DNA of 58,583 nt, from contig NZ_VCRO01000008.1 of the NCBI RefSeq assembly GCF_006007885.1, positions 1 to 58,583 on the forward strand, given 5' to 3'. Position numbers and translations under genes: made by a program. This stretch comes from Alteribacter natronophilus. GTDB lineage: Bacteria > Bacillota > Bacilli > Bacillales > Salisediminibacteriaceae. Within the stretch, counting starts at the first letter, position 1, and every line of letters starts with the position of its first letter. Under the pieces are notes generated by a model, which had not been told where the DNA came from, did not search any database, and saw nothing but the letters and a program-made list of their open reading frames with translations. Shown here one piece after another: positions 27,048 through 36,484 of this stretch.

Positions 27048-28729
27048 CGCCTGTCAGCTCCTTTTTTCCGTTCCAATTTATCCATTATACTGCCGACTTT
27101 AGGCAGCATACGCCACTCTTCTTTCGTAATTACCCTGATGACGACTGCACTTATGAAAAATACCACAGCCCCGCCTGCCGATGCAGTAAGAGCAGCTGTG
27201 GTCATGACGGCCCGATCCATCGCACCGGTATCACCTGTCATGACAAAGGATGTTCCTGTCTGAATGGCAGCTGCCGCCACAGCTGTTAATCCAAGTGCTG
27301 CAGTCCAGCGCGCCAGCTGCGTAACCTGTTTCCTTTTTCCCGGAAGTAAGAGCAGTTCCATCCTGTACAGGACGAAGCAGAGTCCTGCAGCCATCACCGT
27401 AAATGCGGCGGTGGTCGAGGCTGCCGCTCCGTTAATTGAAAAGGCAGGTACAAGCACAGCATTGCCGGCAGACTTTACGGCAAGTCCGGTCAGGGTAAGC
27501 CACAGCAGGCTTTTCCCCCGTCCTGCTCCGTGGAGAATGGCTGCCCCGGTTAAAAAAATTGAGGCAGGAAGCACAGACAAGCTGATCAACTGCAGTGCTG
27601 CCTCACCGGAAGTGTCCGTAAACAGCATAGGGTTCAGGGCCGGCATCACCGCCAAAAGTCCGACTGCAGCTGCACCACCGAATAATACACCTGTTTTCAG
27701 TGCACGCACCGTGTACGTCTGCTGCAGGATGTGGTCTTCGTTTAAAGCCGCTGTTGCCACAAGGGGTACCAGGCTTAATGAAAAAGATGTAGTAAGAACC
27801 GTTCCGAGCTGGACTATAGGCCAGCCCCGGTCGTAAATCCCTTTTACCGTGCCCGCAGCTTCAACAGAAAGCCCCGACTGACGCAGCAGCTGAATAAGCA
27901 TAAGTGAATCAATCAACTGCATCGCCACGAGCGACATGGCACTCAGGCAGACAAAAAAGCCGCCTTTGAGAATGGCACTTCCGTGTTTCTTCCATTTAAT
28001 ATATGTCACATTTATGAACGGCTGTTTCTGGTTTCCTTCTGCTGATTGTCTGCGTGTGCCCCGCCCTGCCGCAATAAGAATAAACAGAGCGGCGGCGGCA
28101 CCGAAAAAGGATCCTGCTGCAGCTGCAGTACCTGCCTCATACGGACCGTATTCCGCCATTGCCCACGCTGACAAAATGAGGATGGCCGTCACTCTGAAAA
28201 TCTGTTCGCCCACCTGCGAAACAGCCGATGGTGTCATCCACTGCATTCCCTGATAGTAGCCTCTCAGCACAGACACAAACGGCATAAGGAAAAATGGTGC
28301 TGCCATAGCCCGGAGCGGCACGGCCAGACCCGGATCCCCCATCCATACGGCCAGCTGCGGCGCAGAGAGAAGGAGCAGACTTCCCAGAATGAAGTTGACG
28401 AGAGCCACCGCAGTAAACGCCACTGTTAAAAGCTCTTTTACAGCCCCGTGCCCTCCCGTTTTGTACTCGTTTGCCACAAGTCTCGATATGACTACGGGAA
28501 ATCCATATGTAGCAAGGACGAGCGCCGCTCCGTAAAAAGGATACACCTGCTGATAAACATAGAACCCTGTATCACCGGTAATATTCTGATAAGGCACTTT
28601 GTACACAGCACTGAGAACTTTTACGACCACGGCCGCAAGAGACAGGTAAACAGCGCCTCTGAGAAAGGACTGTCTGTATGTCCGGCTGTGACCCTCCCCG
28701 TCTCCCTTCTGATGTTCCGTTTCTTTCAT
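27044..28729 (-). CDS. yabM: Lipid II flippase-like MATE/Wzx family protein YabM
   Basis: A 561-residue polytopic protein with 12-14 hydrophobic helices, beginning FLRGAVYLSLAAVVVKVLSA after a short charged N-terminus. It belongs to the SpoVB/MurJ-like polysaccharide transporter group (GDTGFYVYQQVYP, FMPFVSVLRGYYQGMQWM region). By position it corresponds to yabM rather than spoVB, which lies elsewhere in B. subtilis. The start at 28729 is supported by GGGGGATC ten bases upstream; the GTG at 28774 has no Shine-Dalgarno sequence. Confidence 0.9.
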   Translation of the reverse strand: MKETEHQKGDGEGHSRTYRQSFLRGAVYLSLAAVVVKVLSAVYKVPYQNITGDTGFYVYQQVYPFYGAALVLATYGFPVVISRLVANEYKTGGHGAVKELLTVAFTAVALVNFILGSLLLLSAPQLAVWMGDPGLAVPLRAMAAPFFLMPFVSVLRGYYQGMQWMTPSAVSQVGEQIFRVTAILILSAWAMAEYGPYEAGTAAAAGSFFGAAAALFILIAAGRGTRRQSAEGNQKQPFINVTYIKWKKHGSAILKGGFFVCLSAMSLVAMQLIDSLMLIQLLRQSGLSVEAAGTVKGIYDRGWPIVQLGTVLTTSFSLSLVPLVATAALNEDHILQQTYTVRALKTGVLFGGAAAVGLLAVMPALNPMLFTDTSGEAALQLISLSVLPASIFLTGAAILHGAGRGKSLLWLTLTGLAVKSAGNAVLVPAFSINGAAASTTAAFTVMAAGLCFVLYRMELLLLPGKRKQVTQLARWTAALGLTAVAAAAIQTGTSFVMTGDTGAMDRAVMTTAALTASAGGAVVFFISAVVIRVITKEEWRMLPKVGSIMDKLERKKGADRR

Positions 28730-28811
28730 AAACTCTGATCCCCCGGGTTGTGCGGAGAACCTGTCTTCCGTCACGTATTATTTTGTTATTATATCACATG
28801 GAATCTGCACA

Positions 28812-28848
28812 CAGAAAAGAAGGGCTGCCTGTCGGGAGCCCTTCTTTT
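28812..28848 (-). terminator. spoVT terminator
   Basis: Minus-strand hairpin AAGAAGGGCT - 10 bases - AGCCCTTCTT followed by TTCTGTG. It makes spoVT monocistronic. Confidence 0.88.
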
Positions 28849-28865
28849 CATGAGTTATGAATAAA

Positions 28866-29405
28866 TTACTGTTCCATTTGGCGGGCCAGGAATCCGGCTG
28901 CTGTTTCAGCGAGCTTTCGTTCCACGTCCCCCATCTCCCCGCTGTCTTTTGCCACGAGGACCACTGCACCAATCGGGTCGCCTCCTGCTACGATCGGAGC
29001 AATAACGTAGCCGTTCAGGTTTTCCTTCGCATCACCTGCGATGTTGTATTCGCCCGTATTTGCCTCCAGCAGCGTTTTCCGGTCATTCATTGCCGTTTCA
29101 GCCAGTTCCCCGATACTTTTGTTAGCATAGTCCTTTTTTGAGCCGCCTGCCACTGCAATGTAAGTATCCCGGTCTGCAATGAGCACCGGATGACCCAGAC
29201 TGTCATACAGTGCCTCTGCGTACTCCTGTGCAAAATCACCAAGCTCAGAGATCGGCGAGTACTTCTTGAGGATGACTTCTCCGTCACGGTCAACGAAGAT
29301 CTCCAGAGGGTCTCCCTCGCGGATTCTCAGTGTGCGCCGGATCTCTTTCGGAATTACTACGCGGCCAAGGTCATCAATTCGACGAACAATACCAGTTGCC
29401 TTCAT
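28866..29405 (-). CDS. spoVT: Stage V sporulation protein T, AbrB-type regulator
   Basis: Forespore transcription factor that adjusts SigG-dependent genes. The 179 residues have an N-terminal AbrB-type swapped-hairpin DNA-binding domain (ATGIVRRIDDLGRVVIPKEI ... residues 1-50) and a C-terminal GAF domain (about 60-179) of unknown ligand. The DNA-binding half closely resembles AbrB, encoded at 50554. A SigG-type promoter is visible about 90 bp upstream. Confidence 0.97.
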   Translation of the reverse strand: MKATGIVRRIDDLGRVVIPKEIRRTLRIREGDPLEIFVDRDGEVILKKYSPISELGDFAQEYAEALYDSLGHPVLIADRDTYIAVAGGSKKDYANKSIGELAETAMNDRKTLLEANTGEYNIAGDAKENLNGYVIAPIVAGGDPIGAVVLVAKDSGEMGDVERKLAETAAGFLARQMEQ

Positions 29406-29494
29406 ACATACGTTGCCTCACTTTCCTGGTGTAATCACGACGATGTTCGTTTCGTGTGAGCAATGTTTTTCAGCTGCTAGCTTTAGCTTGCACT

Positions 29495-29523
29495 TATTAT
29501 CCAACTAAAAAAAAGAACTATTC
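29495..29523 (-). promoter_or_regulatory. Possible SigG-type promoter of spoVT
   Basis: -35 GAATA at 29519-29523 and -10 GATAATA at 29495-29501, spacer 17 bp. The SigG -10 consensus is CATnnTA, so one base differs. It predicts an ~80-nt leader. The remaining 29524-29753 contains no gene I can support. Confidence 0.45.
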
Positions 29524-29753
29524 ACCAATTAAAGAATAAAATTGTGCGATTCCCTTTAAAGGAGCAGTTGAGGGGACGTATACCGGTTCTGTTTAAGCGT
29601 CCATGTTTATCTGTGTTTCATTGGATTTACTGCACTTCTTTCGATTTTTTCTTCACTTCCTCCGGCACCGGTGCATGGAGCTGCATGTGCATTGCCTGAC
29701 TGCATCTGCGTGCAGTTTGGACTTCTCCCCTAAAAATCTTTCCCGGACAACAG

Positions 29754-29782
29754 AAAAAACCGGGAGGAACATTCCTCCCGGC
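29754..29782 (-). terminator. mfd terminator
   Basis: Perfect minus-strand hairpin CCGGGAGGAA - TG - TTCCTCCCGG followed by TTTTTTCTG. Confidence 0.92.
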
Positions 29783-29792
29783 AGTTTCACCT

Positions 29793-32700
29793 TTACCCTA
29801 CGGGCTCTTTTCTGACTTCGTCCAGTCTGGAAAGGGCCGTTTCAAGGTAATTTAAATATTCCCCGTCTTTGAGTGTTTTTCGTTTGCAGTGAATGGTAAT
29901 GGCATTTCCGGTCATGGAAAGGTTCATTTTCCGCGAAATCTTCGTTACCATCTGCATCAGTTTCGCCCCATCGATGTGTTCAGTCATGTCCGGGGAAATA
30001 ATCACTTTGCATTCGTTGTTTTTCTCGATGATCGACTCGATTCTTTCCTGCTGGGCGTAAAGCTTTATTTTCGCCACCTGGAACAGGTACCCCACTTCTT
30101 CCGGATAATCTCCAAAACGGTCAATCATCTCATTTTCCAGATCGAGAATATCACGCTGGGAGTGAAGGCTCCGGAACCGTTTATACATGTCGATTTTCTG
30201 CTTTGAATCAGGAATATACGATTCAGGAATATAGGCATCGACCTTAATATCCAGCTCAATATCACGCTGTTCCTTTTTCTGCTCGGGCTTTTGGCCATCT
30301 TTGCCGGCTTTGATCGATTCCTTCCTGTCGTCGATTGCTTCCTTGAGCATCTGGGAGTACAGATCAAAACCGACAGAAGCAATAAAGCCGTGCTGTTCAG
30401 CTCCGAGAAGGTTTCCTGCTCCGCGGATGGACAAGTCGCGCATGGCAATTTTAAACCCTGATCCGAGTTCGGTAAACTCCTTGATCGACTGCAGGCGTTT
30501 TTCCGCCACTTCTGTAAGCACTTTGTCGCGCTGGTGGGTAAAGTAGGCGTAGGCAACTCTGTTCGAACGGCCCACCCGGCCCCTCAGCTGATAGAGCTGG
30601 GAGAGCCCCATCCGGTCTGCATCGTAAATAAGAAGCGTGTTGACGTTTGGAATGTCCACACCGGTTTCAATAATTGTGGTAGTCACAAGGACGTCGGCAC
30701 TTCCTTCAAGAAAGTCGAGAATCACGTTTTCAAGTTCCGTTTCCGTCATCTGACCGTGGGCAAACCTGACAGAGGCATCAGGAACAAGCGCGGCCACTTT
30801 ATCGGCCATCGATTCAATGTCCTCCACCCGGTTGTAGAGGAAGAAGACCTGACCGCCCCGGGCAAGCTCCCGTTCAATAGCCTCCCGTGTAAGAGCCTCA
30901 TTGTACTCCACCACGTAAGTCTGAACCGGGAACCGGTTCTCAGGCGGTGTTTCAATTACCGAAAGGTCCCGCACACCGAGCATGCTCATGTGAAGGGTTC
31001 TCGGAATTGGCGTCGCAGTGAGAGTCAGTACGTCTACATTGGCTTTCAGCTGCTTGATTTTCTCTTTATGTGTTACACCAAAACGCTGCTCCTCATCGAC
31101 TACGAGCAGTCCAAGATCTTTGAACTTCACATCCTTGGAAAGGAGACGGTGGGTACCGACAACGATATCCATCGATCCTTTCTCAAGCCCATTAATGGTT
31201 CCTTTCTGATCTTTTTTTGAACGGAACCTGCTCATGAGGCCGATATTAATCGGGAAATCCTGAAACCGTTCGCGGATTGTTTCATAGTGCTGCTGTGCAA
31301 GGATGGTTGTCGGCACGAGAAACGCCACCTGCTTACCGTCCATAATCGCCTTGAATGCTGCACGCAGAGCCACTTCCGTTTTCCCGTAGCCTACATCTCC
31401 GCAGAGAAGGCGGTCCATTGGGCGGTCACGTTCCATATCCTGCTTGATTTCCTCAATTGCCGTAATCTGGTCTTCTGTTTCCTGATATGGGAAAGACTGC
31501 TCGAATCCCCGCTGTTCGTGGCCGTCTTTTGAGAAAGCATGACCTTTGGACGCTTCCCGTTCTGCGTAGAGCTTGATCAGATCATCTGCAATATCCTCAA
31601 CGGATGACTTTACTTTTTTCTTTACTTTCTTCCAGTCACTGCCCCCAAGGGCGTACATTTTCGGCTCTTTATCCTCGGAACCGACATATTTCTGCACCTG
31701 GTCAATCTGTTCCACAGGGACGTAAAGCTTGTCATCCCCCGCGTACGTAATGTGCATGTAGTCCTTATGGATTCCGCCGATATCAAGGGTTTCAATCCCT
31801 AAATATTTTCCGATACCGTGATTCACGTGTACGACCCAGTCACCGACTTTAAGTTCCGAGTAGCTCTTGATCCGCTCGGCGTTCGACAGCTTCTGGCGGT
31901 TCCGTTTCGGTTTGCGGGATTTATTCGTAAATACTTCTTCCTCGGTAATGACGATCAGCTTCTGCATCGGCAGTTCGAATCCGGAAGTAAGATGCCCGAC
32001 TGTAATGAGCGCCTGGCCCTGGGCCGGTTCGGAATCAGCGGACGTAATCGCCGATTCAATATCGTAATCCGCCAGAACCTGCTTCATGCGCTGGGCCCGG
32101 GCATCCTCCCCTGCACTGAACAGAATACGGTAGCCGCTTTCCTTCCACCGTTCCACTTCGGTTTTGAGAAGATGAAGCTGACCGTGGAAATTCTGGGTCG
32201 ATTTCGCCTGAAAGTTTACGATATTCTTTGGAGCCGTAGACGGAACATGGCGCAGAAACAGACTCAGATAAACACGCGGCACATTCGTTTTCTCCATCAG
32301 ATCGGGCCAGGATTTTGAGATAACGAGATTCTTTACACTGGCTCCCTGGCTGAGCATCGTTGTCTGCCACTCCGCCTCTTCCTGATCAAGACTTCCTGCC
32401 ATCTCCTGGACACGGCCGATTTCATCAACGAATACCGCTCCTCCTTCAGGGAGGTAATCAAGCAGTGTCGCTTTTTCCCCGTAATAGTACGCCATGTATT
32501 TATACATGGAATCAAACGGGGTCTTCTCTTTCAGCCAGCCGATTTCCTCACCGATCTTTTCGGCCGTCTTTTCTTTGGCTGCACTGTTTTTCAGATGATT
32601 GAGCGTTTCTGACAGTGCTTCTTCCAGCTTTTCTGCGCCGTTTTTATAATGCTCATCAAAAAGAAGCACTTCTTTTGCCGGTCCAATCCAGGCTTCTTTT

Positions 32701-33353
32701 ACCTGCTGAAGGGATCGCTGGGTTTCCACGTCAAAATGCCGGATGGAGTCGACTTCCGTATCAAAAAGTTCGATTCGGATCGGATGTTCCTCCGTTAATG
32801 GATACAAATCGATGATCCCGCCGCGCACACTGAATTCACCCGGCGATGACACCATTGCCGAGCGTGTAAAGCCCATGGCCACAAAGCGGCTGAGCAGGTC
32901 GTCGAGATCCACGTCTTCCCCGACGGTTACCTTTGCCTGACACCTCTCCCAAACCCGTTTTGGGGGAAGAAGACGGCGGAGGCCCGCCATAGGGGTAATA
33001 ACGATTCCGGGCTTACCGGCTGTCCAGTGATTCAGTACTTCGAGACGCTGTCCTCTCATTTCCGGAGATGCCACGGCAATCTCGGATGCAATAAGTTCAT
33101 TTACCGGATAAAGAAACACACGTTCCTCGCTTACAAGAGACGTGAGATCGTCAAATAGCTTCTGTGCCTGATAAAGATTGTGTGTAACGATCAGCTGGGA
33201 CTGACCGGTCTTCCCAAAAATGGATGATAAAAATAAAGACCTTGACGATCCCGTCAGTCCGGCAACCATCTGCTCGGACAGGGACGCCTCAATGCCGTCG
33301 GCCACGCTTGCCAGATCGTCACCCTGGCTGAATAAATCCAGTAAACCTTTCAT
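29793..33353 (-). CDS. mfd: Transcription-repair coupling factor Mfd
   Basis: Removes RNA polymerase stalled at DNA lesions and recruits UvrA. The 1186-residue protein has UvrB-like N-terminal domains, a CarD-like RNA polymerase interaction domain ([19 protein letters not shown] near 500), a RecG-like motor with Walker [14 protein letters not shown] and the DEEQRFGV box, then the TRCF C-terminal domain. The start at 33353 has AAGGGGGG upstream; the frame opens seven codons earlier without conservation. Confidence 0.98.
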   Translation of the reverse strand: MKGLLDLFSQGDDLASVADGIEASLSEQMVAGLTGSSRSLFLSSIFGKTGQSQLIVTHNLYQAQKLFDDLTSLVSEERVFLYPVNELIASEIAVASPEMRGQRLEVLNHWTAGKPGIVITPMAGLRRLLPPKRVWERCQAKVTVGEDVDLDDLLSRFVAMGFTRSAMVSSPGEFSVRGGIIDLYPLTEEHPIRIELFDTEVDSIRHFDVETQRSLQQVKEAWIGPAKEVLLFDEHYKNGAEKLEEALSETLNHLKNSAAKEKTAEKIGEEIGWLKEKTPFDSMYKYMAYYYGEKATLLDYLPEGGAVFVDEIGRVQEMAGSLDQEEAEWQTTMLSQGASVKNLVISKSWPDLMEKTNVPRVYLSLFLRHVPSTAPKNIVNFQAKSTQNFHGQLHLLKTEVERWKESGYRILFSAGEDARAQRMKQVLADYDIESAITSADSEPAQGQALITVGHLTSGFELPMQKLIVITEEEVFTNKSRKPKRNRQKLSNAERIKSYSELKVGDWVVHVNHGIGKYLGIETLDIGGIHKDYMHITYAGDDKLYVPVEQIDQVQKYVGSEDKEPKMYALGGSDWKKVKKKVKSSVEDIADDLIKLYAEREASKGHAFSKDGHEQRGFEQSFPYQETEDQITAIEEIKQDMERDRPMDRLLCGDVGYGKTEVALRAAFKAIMDGKQVAFLVPTTILAQQHYETIRERFQDFPINIGLMSRFRSKKDQKGTINGLEKGSMDIVVGTHRLLSKDVKFKDLGLLVVDEEQRFGVTHKEKIKQLKANVDVLTLTATPIPRTLHMSMLGVRDLSVIETPPENRFPVQTYVVEYNEALTREAIERELARGGQVFFLYNRVEDIESMADKVAALVPDASVRFAHGQMTETELENVILDFLEGSADVLVTTTIIETGVDIPNVNTLLIYDADRMGLSQLYQLRGRVGRSNRVAYAYFTHQRDKVLTEVAEKRLQSIKEFTELGSGFKIAMRDLSIRGAGNLLGAEQHGFIASVGFDLYSQMLKEAIDDRKESIKAGKDGQKPEQKKEQRDIELDIKVDAYIPESYIPDSKQKIDMYKRFRSLHSQRDILDLENEMIDRFGDYPEEVGYLFQVAKIKLYAQQERIESIIEKNNECKVIISPDMTEHIDGAKLMQMVTKISRKMNLSMTGNAITIHCKRKTLKDGEYLNYLETALSRLDEVRKEPVG

Positions 33354-33543
33354 GGCCTCTTCCCCCCTTAACATAGCCTGTCTGTTTGTTCTGGATGATA
33401 TTGTTCCTCTCAGGAATACAGCTGCGCTGTTTCCTGTCGTTTAAATTGATTATATTTTTGATGGGCTCTGCCCCCGGAAAACGTCCGCCTATGTTCCTTG
33501 TGTATTTATATTCTAGTGAATCGGAAACAGGACAGCAACAGCA

Positions 33544-33573
33544 GAAAAATGCTTTGGCATTACAGCCAAAGCT
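33544..33573 (-). terminator. fin terminator
   Basis: Minus-strand hairpin GCTTTGGC - TGTAAT - GCCAAAGC followed by ATTTTTC. The rest of the 33354-33543 gap is AT-rich and probably holds the mfd promoter (a TATAAT is present), but no good -35 is seen. Confidence 0.9.
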
Positions 33574-33596
33574 TCTTTCCTTTTTCTGCCCGTTTT

Positions 33597-33827
33597 TTAA
33601 TGAAGAAATGACTCGTACTCGTGATAGTCCGGATGATCGGCAAGCGTCTGTTCGCAGTTTTCACAGATCGTCGTGACGTGAAGATCGCCGCGGGAATCGT
33701 ATTCGATCATCTCGGCTTGCTCCTCGTCCGTTAGACTGTCAAAGCCCAGCTTGTCCGTATCGGCATCCTGTCCGTGAATGGAACCTATCCTCTGCTGACA
33801 ATGCCTGCACTGATAATGAATAGCCAT
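33597..33827 (-). CDS. fin: Anti-SigF factor Fin
   Basis: Small zinc protein (76 residues, the B. subtilis length) that binds RNA polymerase and displaces SigF, driving the switch to SigG in the forespore. Two CxxC pairs are visible: CRHC near residue 6 and CENC near residue 55. The start at 33827 (MAIHYQCRHC) has GGGAGG at six bases; an ATG two codons earlier touches the Shine-Dalgarno sequence. A SigG-type promoter precedes it. Confidence 0.95.
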   Translation of the reverse strand: MAIHYQCRHCQQRIGSIHGQDADTDKLGFDSLTDEEQAEMIEYDSRGDLHVTTICENCEQTLADHPDYHEYESFLH

Positions 33828-33867
33828 CGTCATCCTCCCTCAGCCGCCAGTCATGGCATAGTCTTAC

Positions 33868-33897
33868 TAGTATGAGCATCGGGAGGTCCCGCTATTC
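33868..33897 (-). promoter_or_regulatory. SigF/SigG-type promoter of fin
   Basis: -35 GAATA at 33893-33897 and -10 CATACTA at 33868-33874, spacer 18 bp. Both elements fit the SigG consensus. The spacer holds the palindrome CGGGACCTCCCG. In B. subtilis fin is under SigF and SigG control, in agreement. Confidence 0.7.
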
Positions 33898-33921
33898 CTG
33901 TTCTGTTACACGGCTTGAGAA

Positions 33922-34536
33922 TCAGTTGTACTTGTTCATAACCTGGTTAAAGGATTCGTCAATCCAGGCTTCACATGCGTCTGCTGCTTTTTCCACCGCT
34001 TTATTGACTTCGTCCCTTTCAGCTGGGGCGAAACGCCCGAGTACGTGATCGGTTACTGCCTGACCGGGATCCGGCCTTCCCACCCCGACACGAATCCGTT
34101 TAAACTGATCCGTACCAAGGTGCTGAATCAGTGATTTCATTCCGTTATGTCCGCCGGCACCGCCTTTTTCCCGAAGCCTGATTTTCCCGGGTGCGAGGTC
34201 GAGATCATCGTAGACTACAAGGATGTCATCGGCCGACATTTTGTAGAAATTCATCAGCGGGGCAACGGATTCCCCGGAAAGGTTCATATACGTAAGGGGC
34301 TTTAAAAGGAAGATTTTACGCTCTCCCATTCCTGCAGATCCGTATATACCTTTAAATTTATTCTGGGACAGGGCTATATTCAGTTTATCCTGACAGTGGT
34401 CAATGACCTCAAAACCGACGTTGTGTCTTGTGCCGTCGTATTTTGTTCCGGGATTTCCCAGTCCTACGATCAGTTTCATCTCCATGTCCTCGCTTTCTTC
34501 TTCGACAGGGCGTTTGAACCATTTCCTGAAAAACAT
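33922..34536 (-). CDS. pth: Peptidyl-tRNA hydrolase
   Basis: Releases tRNA from peptidyl-tRNA dropped by the ribosome (B. subtilis SpoVC). The catalytic histidine is in GTRHNVGFEVID; GLGNPG, LTYMNLSG and YDDLDL-x-GK-like VVYDDLDLAPGK are also present. With the strong Shine-Dalgarno AAGGAGG five bases before the ATG at 34536 the product has 204 residues, with an extra basic-then-acidic 19-residue N-terminus compared with most Pth. An internal ATG at 34479 (MKLIVGLGNPG) with GAGG upstream gives the usual length. Both may be used. Confidence 0.95.
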   Translation of the reverse strand: MFFRKWFKRPVEEESEDMEMKLIVGLGNPGTKYDGTRHNVGFEVIDHCQDKLNIALSQNKFKGIYGSAGMGERKIFLLKPLTYMNLSGESVAPLMNFYKMSADDILVVYDDLDLAPGKIRLREKGGAGGHNGMKSLIQHLGTDQFKRIRVGVGRPDPGQAVTDHVLGRFAPAERDEVNKAVEKAADACEAWIDESFNQVMNKYN

Positions 34537-34581
34537 AGCGGCCTCCTTATTCCGGCGCCTTTTCTACTTCTGCTTCAAGGC

Positions 34582-34613
34582 GAAAAGAGGCATAACCGGA
34601 TTGGTTATACCTC
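34582..34613 (-). terminator. ctc terminator
   Basis: Minus-strand hairpin GAGGTATAACC - AATCC - GGTTATGCCTC followed by TTTTCG. Confidence 0.88.
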
Positions 34614-34629
34614 ATCTCTGTCAGTCGGA

Positions 34630-35274
34630 TTATTTGGATTCTTCCTCTTCTCCTTCTTCATCAGCGCCGACGAGTTCAGGCTCAGAGCCTTCGTCTCCAG
34701 CTGGTGCTTCCTGCTCTTCAGGCTCCTCTGTAGGAGGAAGAACGGATACAACCACCTCTTCAGGGTCGTTGTTGAATTCGAAGTCTCCTACGCCTTTGAT
34801 GTCCTTAACCTGAATGGAATCGTTGATTTCAAGGTTTGTGACATCCAGATCGATGGAGTCCGGAAGGTTCGCCGGAAGGGCACGTACGGAAAGCTCGTAA
34901 GTGGCAAGCTGTACAACGCCGCCGTCCTTGGCACCCTGTGCTTCACCTGTGAGGTTTACCGGAATATCCGCATCCAGTTCACTCTTCATATCCACTGCGT
35001 AGAAGTCGATATGAGTAACCTGGTTTTTAATATGGTCCACCTGCATGTCATAGATCATGACATCATATTTTTTGCCGTCTTTATCGAGTTTGAATACGCC
35101 CGTTTTTCCTACTTTACGGTACGTTTTGATAAATTCGATTTCATCTACAGTTACCGGAGTTGATTCCGTTGCTTTTCCGTAAAGAATTCCCGGAATTCCT
35201 CCTGACTGACGAATGTTATTGAGTCTTGAACCTCGTAAATCCTTACGATCTACTGCCTGCAATGCTGTTGCCAT
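34630..35274 (-). CDS. ctc: Ribosomal protein bL25, Ctc type
   Basis: General stress ribosomal protein that binds 5S rRNA. The 214 residues have the L25 5S-binding domain (1-95: RKDLRGSRLNNIRQSGGIPG, ILYGKATESTPV) and the Ctc/TL5 beta-rich C-terminal domain. A final ~35-residue tail is almost all acidic (for example EEPEEQEAP and EEGEEEESK). A SigB-like promoter lies upstream, as in B. subtilis. Confidence 0.96.
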   Translation of the reverse strand: MATALQAVDRKDLRGSRLNNIRQSGGIPGILYGKATESTPVTVDEIEFIKTYRKVGKTGVFKLDKDGKKYDVMIYDMQVDHIKNQVTHIDFYAVDMKSELDADIPVNLTGEAQGAKDGGVVQLATYELSVRALPANLPDSIDLDVTNLEINDSIQVKDIKGVGDFEFNNDPEEVVVSVLPPTEEPEEQEAPAGDEGSEPELVGADEEGEEEESK

Positions 35275-35312
35275 GTCTAGTCACCTCATCCTTTTCGTTT
35301 CAGTATAATGTT

Positions 35313-35338
35313 TTACCCAACTTTGAATGATTTGAAAC
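35313..35338 (-). promoter_or_regulatory. SigB-like promoter of ctc
   Basis: -35 GTTTCA at 35333-35338 and -10 GGGTAA at 35313-35318, spacer 14 bp, against the SigB consensus GTTTAA - 12 to 14 bp - GGGTAT. B. subtilis ctc is a classic SigB gene. No sigB gene is in the window. A CAGGGCCGGAAAGCCCCTG inverted repeat lies at about 35372-35393, without a U tail. Confidence 0.45.
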
Positions 35339-35452
35339 CAAACCCTGGTTGATGCCTGCTGTTCTCTCTCAGATGTCTGCGTCTGTTCAGGGGCTTTCCG
35401 GCCCTGTTCAGGCCTGATTTGTTTTCGAAAAAACGATTAATAATGGAATCAG

Positions 35453-36403
35453 TTAATCAAAAAGCTTGCTTACAGAGCGCTGTTCGTGAACATGAATAAT
35501 TGCTTTTGCAAGCAGTTCACCAACAGAAAGTGTCGTTACTTTATCGGTTTTCTTCTCTTCCGGAAGACTGATGGTGTTTGTAACGACAAGCTCCTTGATT
35601 TTGGAGTTCTGAATACGTTCCATTGCCGGACCTGAAAGTACCGGGTGGGTACAACAAGCGTACACTTCTTTCGCTCCGGTTTCAACTAATGCGTTGGCTG
35701 CAAGCGTCATTGTCCCGGCTGTATCAATAATGTCATCAATGATAATGGCTGTTTTGCCTTCTACATTACCAACGATGTTCATAACTTCCGCCACATTCGG
35801 TTTAGGGCGGCGTTTATCGATGATGGCAATCGGCGCCTTCAGACGGTCAGCCATTTTACGGGCGCGGATTACCCCGCCGTGGTCAGGGGAAACGATAACC
35901 ACATCGTCAAACTGCTTTGATTCAAAGTAGTCTGCCAGAATCGGTACTCCGACAAGCTGATCAACCGGAATGTCAAAGAAGCCCTGAATCTGTGTAGCGT
36001 GGAGATCAAGGGCGATGACGCGTGTTGCCCCGGCAGTCTCAAGAAGATTCGCCACAAGCTTGGCCGTAATCGGTTCTCTTGAACGTGCTTTACGGTCCTG
36101 ACGTGCGTATCCGTAGTACGGCATAACCACGTTAATCGTTTTGGCTGACGCTCTCTTCAGGGCATCGATCATAATGAGCAGCTCCATGATATGCTCGTTT
36201 GCCGGAGAAGATGTGGACTGAATCACGTAAGTGTCGCAGCCGCGGATACTTTCTTCGATATTAATCTGAATCTCGCCGTCACTGAAGCGGGAAACGGAGC
36301 TCTTGCCCATTTCAACGCCGATATGTTCCGTAATTTCATGTGCAAGTTCCGGGTTTGAATTCAATGTAAATACTTTTACTTTTCCGTTGCCGTACTCTGC
36401 CAT
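35453..36403 (-). CDS. prs: Ribose-phosphate pyrophosphokinase (PRPP synthase)
   Basis: Makes PRPP from ribose-5-phosphate and ATP for purine, pyrimidine, His and Trp synthesis. The 316-residue protein shows the ATP/Mg site [16 protein letters not shown] and the PRPP loop [11 protein letters not shown]. The start at 36403 ([12 protein letters not shown]) is set by GGGGG about 11 bases upstream and by alignment with B. subtilis Prs (317). It follows glmU by 81 bp, probably in one transcript. Confidence 0.98.
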   Translation of the reverse strand: MAEYGNGKVKVFTLNSNPELAHEITEHIGVEMGKSSVSRFSDGEIQINIEESIRGCDTYVIQSTSSPANEHIMELLIMIDALKRASAKTINVVMPYYGYARQDRKARSREPITAKLVANLLETAGATRVIALDLHATQIQGFFDIPVDQLVGVPILADYFESKQFDDVVIVSPDHGGVIRARKMADRLKAPIAIIDKRRPKPNVAEVMNIVGNVEGKTAIIIDDIIDTAGTMTLAANALVETGAKEVYACCTHPVLSGPAMERIQNSKIKELVVTNTISLPEEKKTDKVTTLSVGELLAKAIIHVHEQRSVSKLFD

Positions 36404-36484
36404 AAGTGCACTTACCCCCATAATGGTTAGAATGGACGTCTCCGGGACGCCAATAGAGCATTGAATGATTCACAGTCTGCACTG

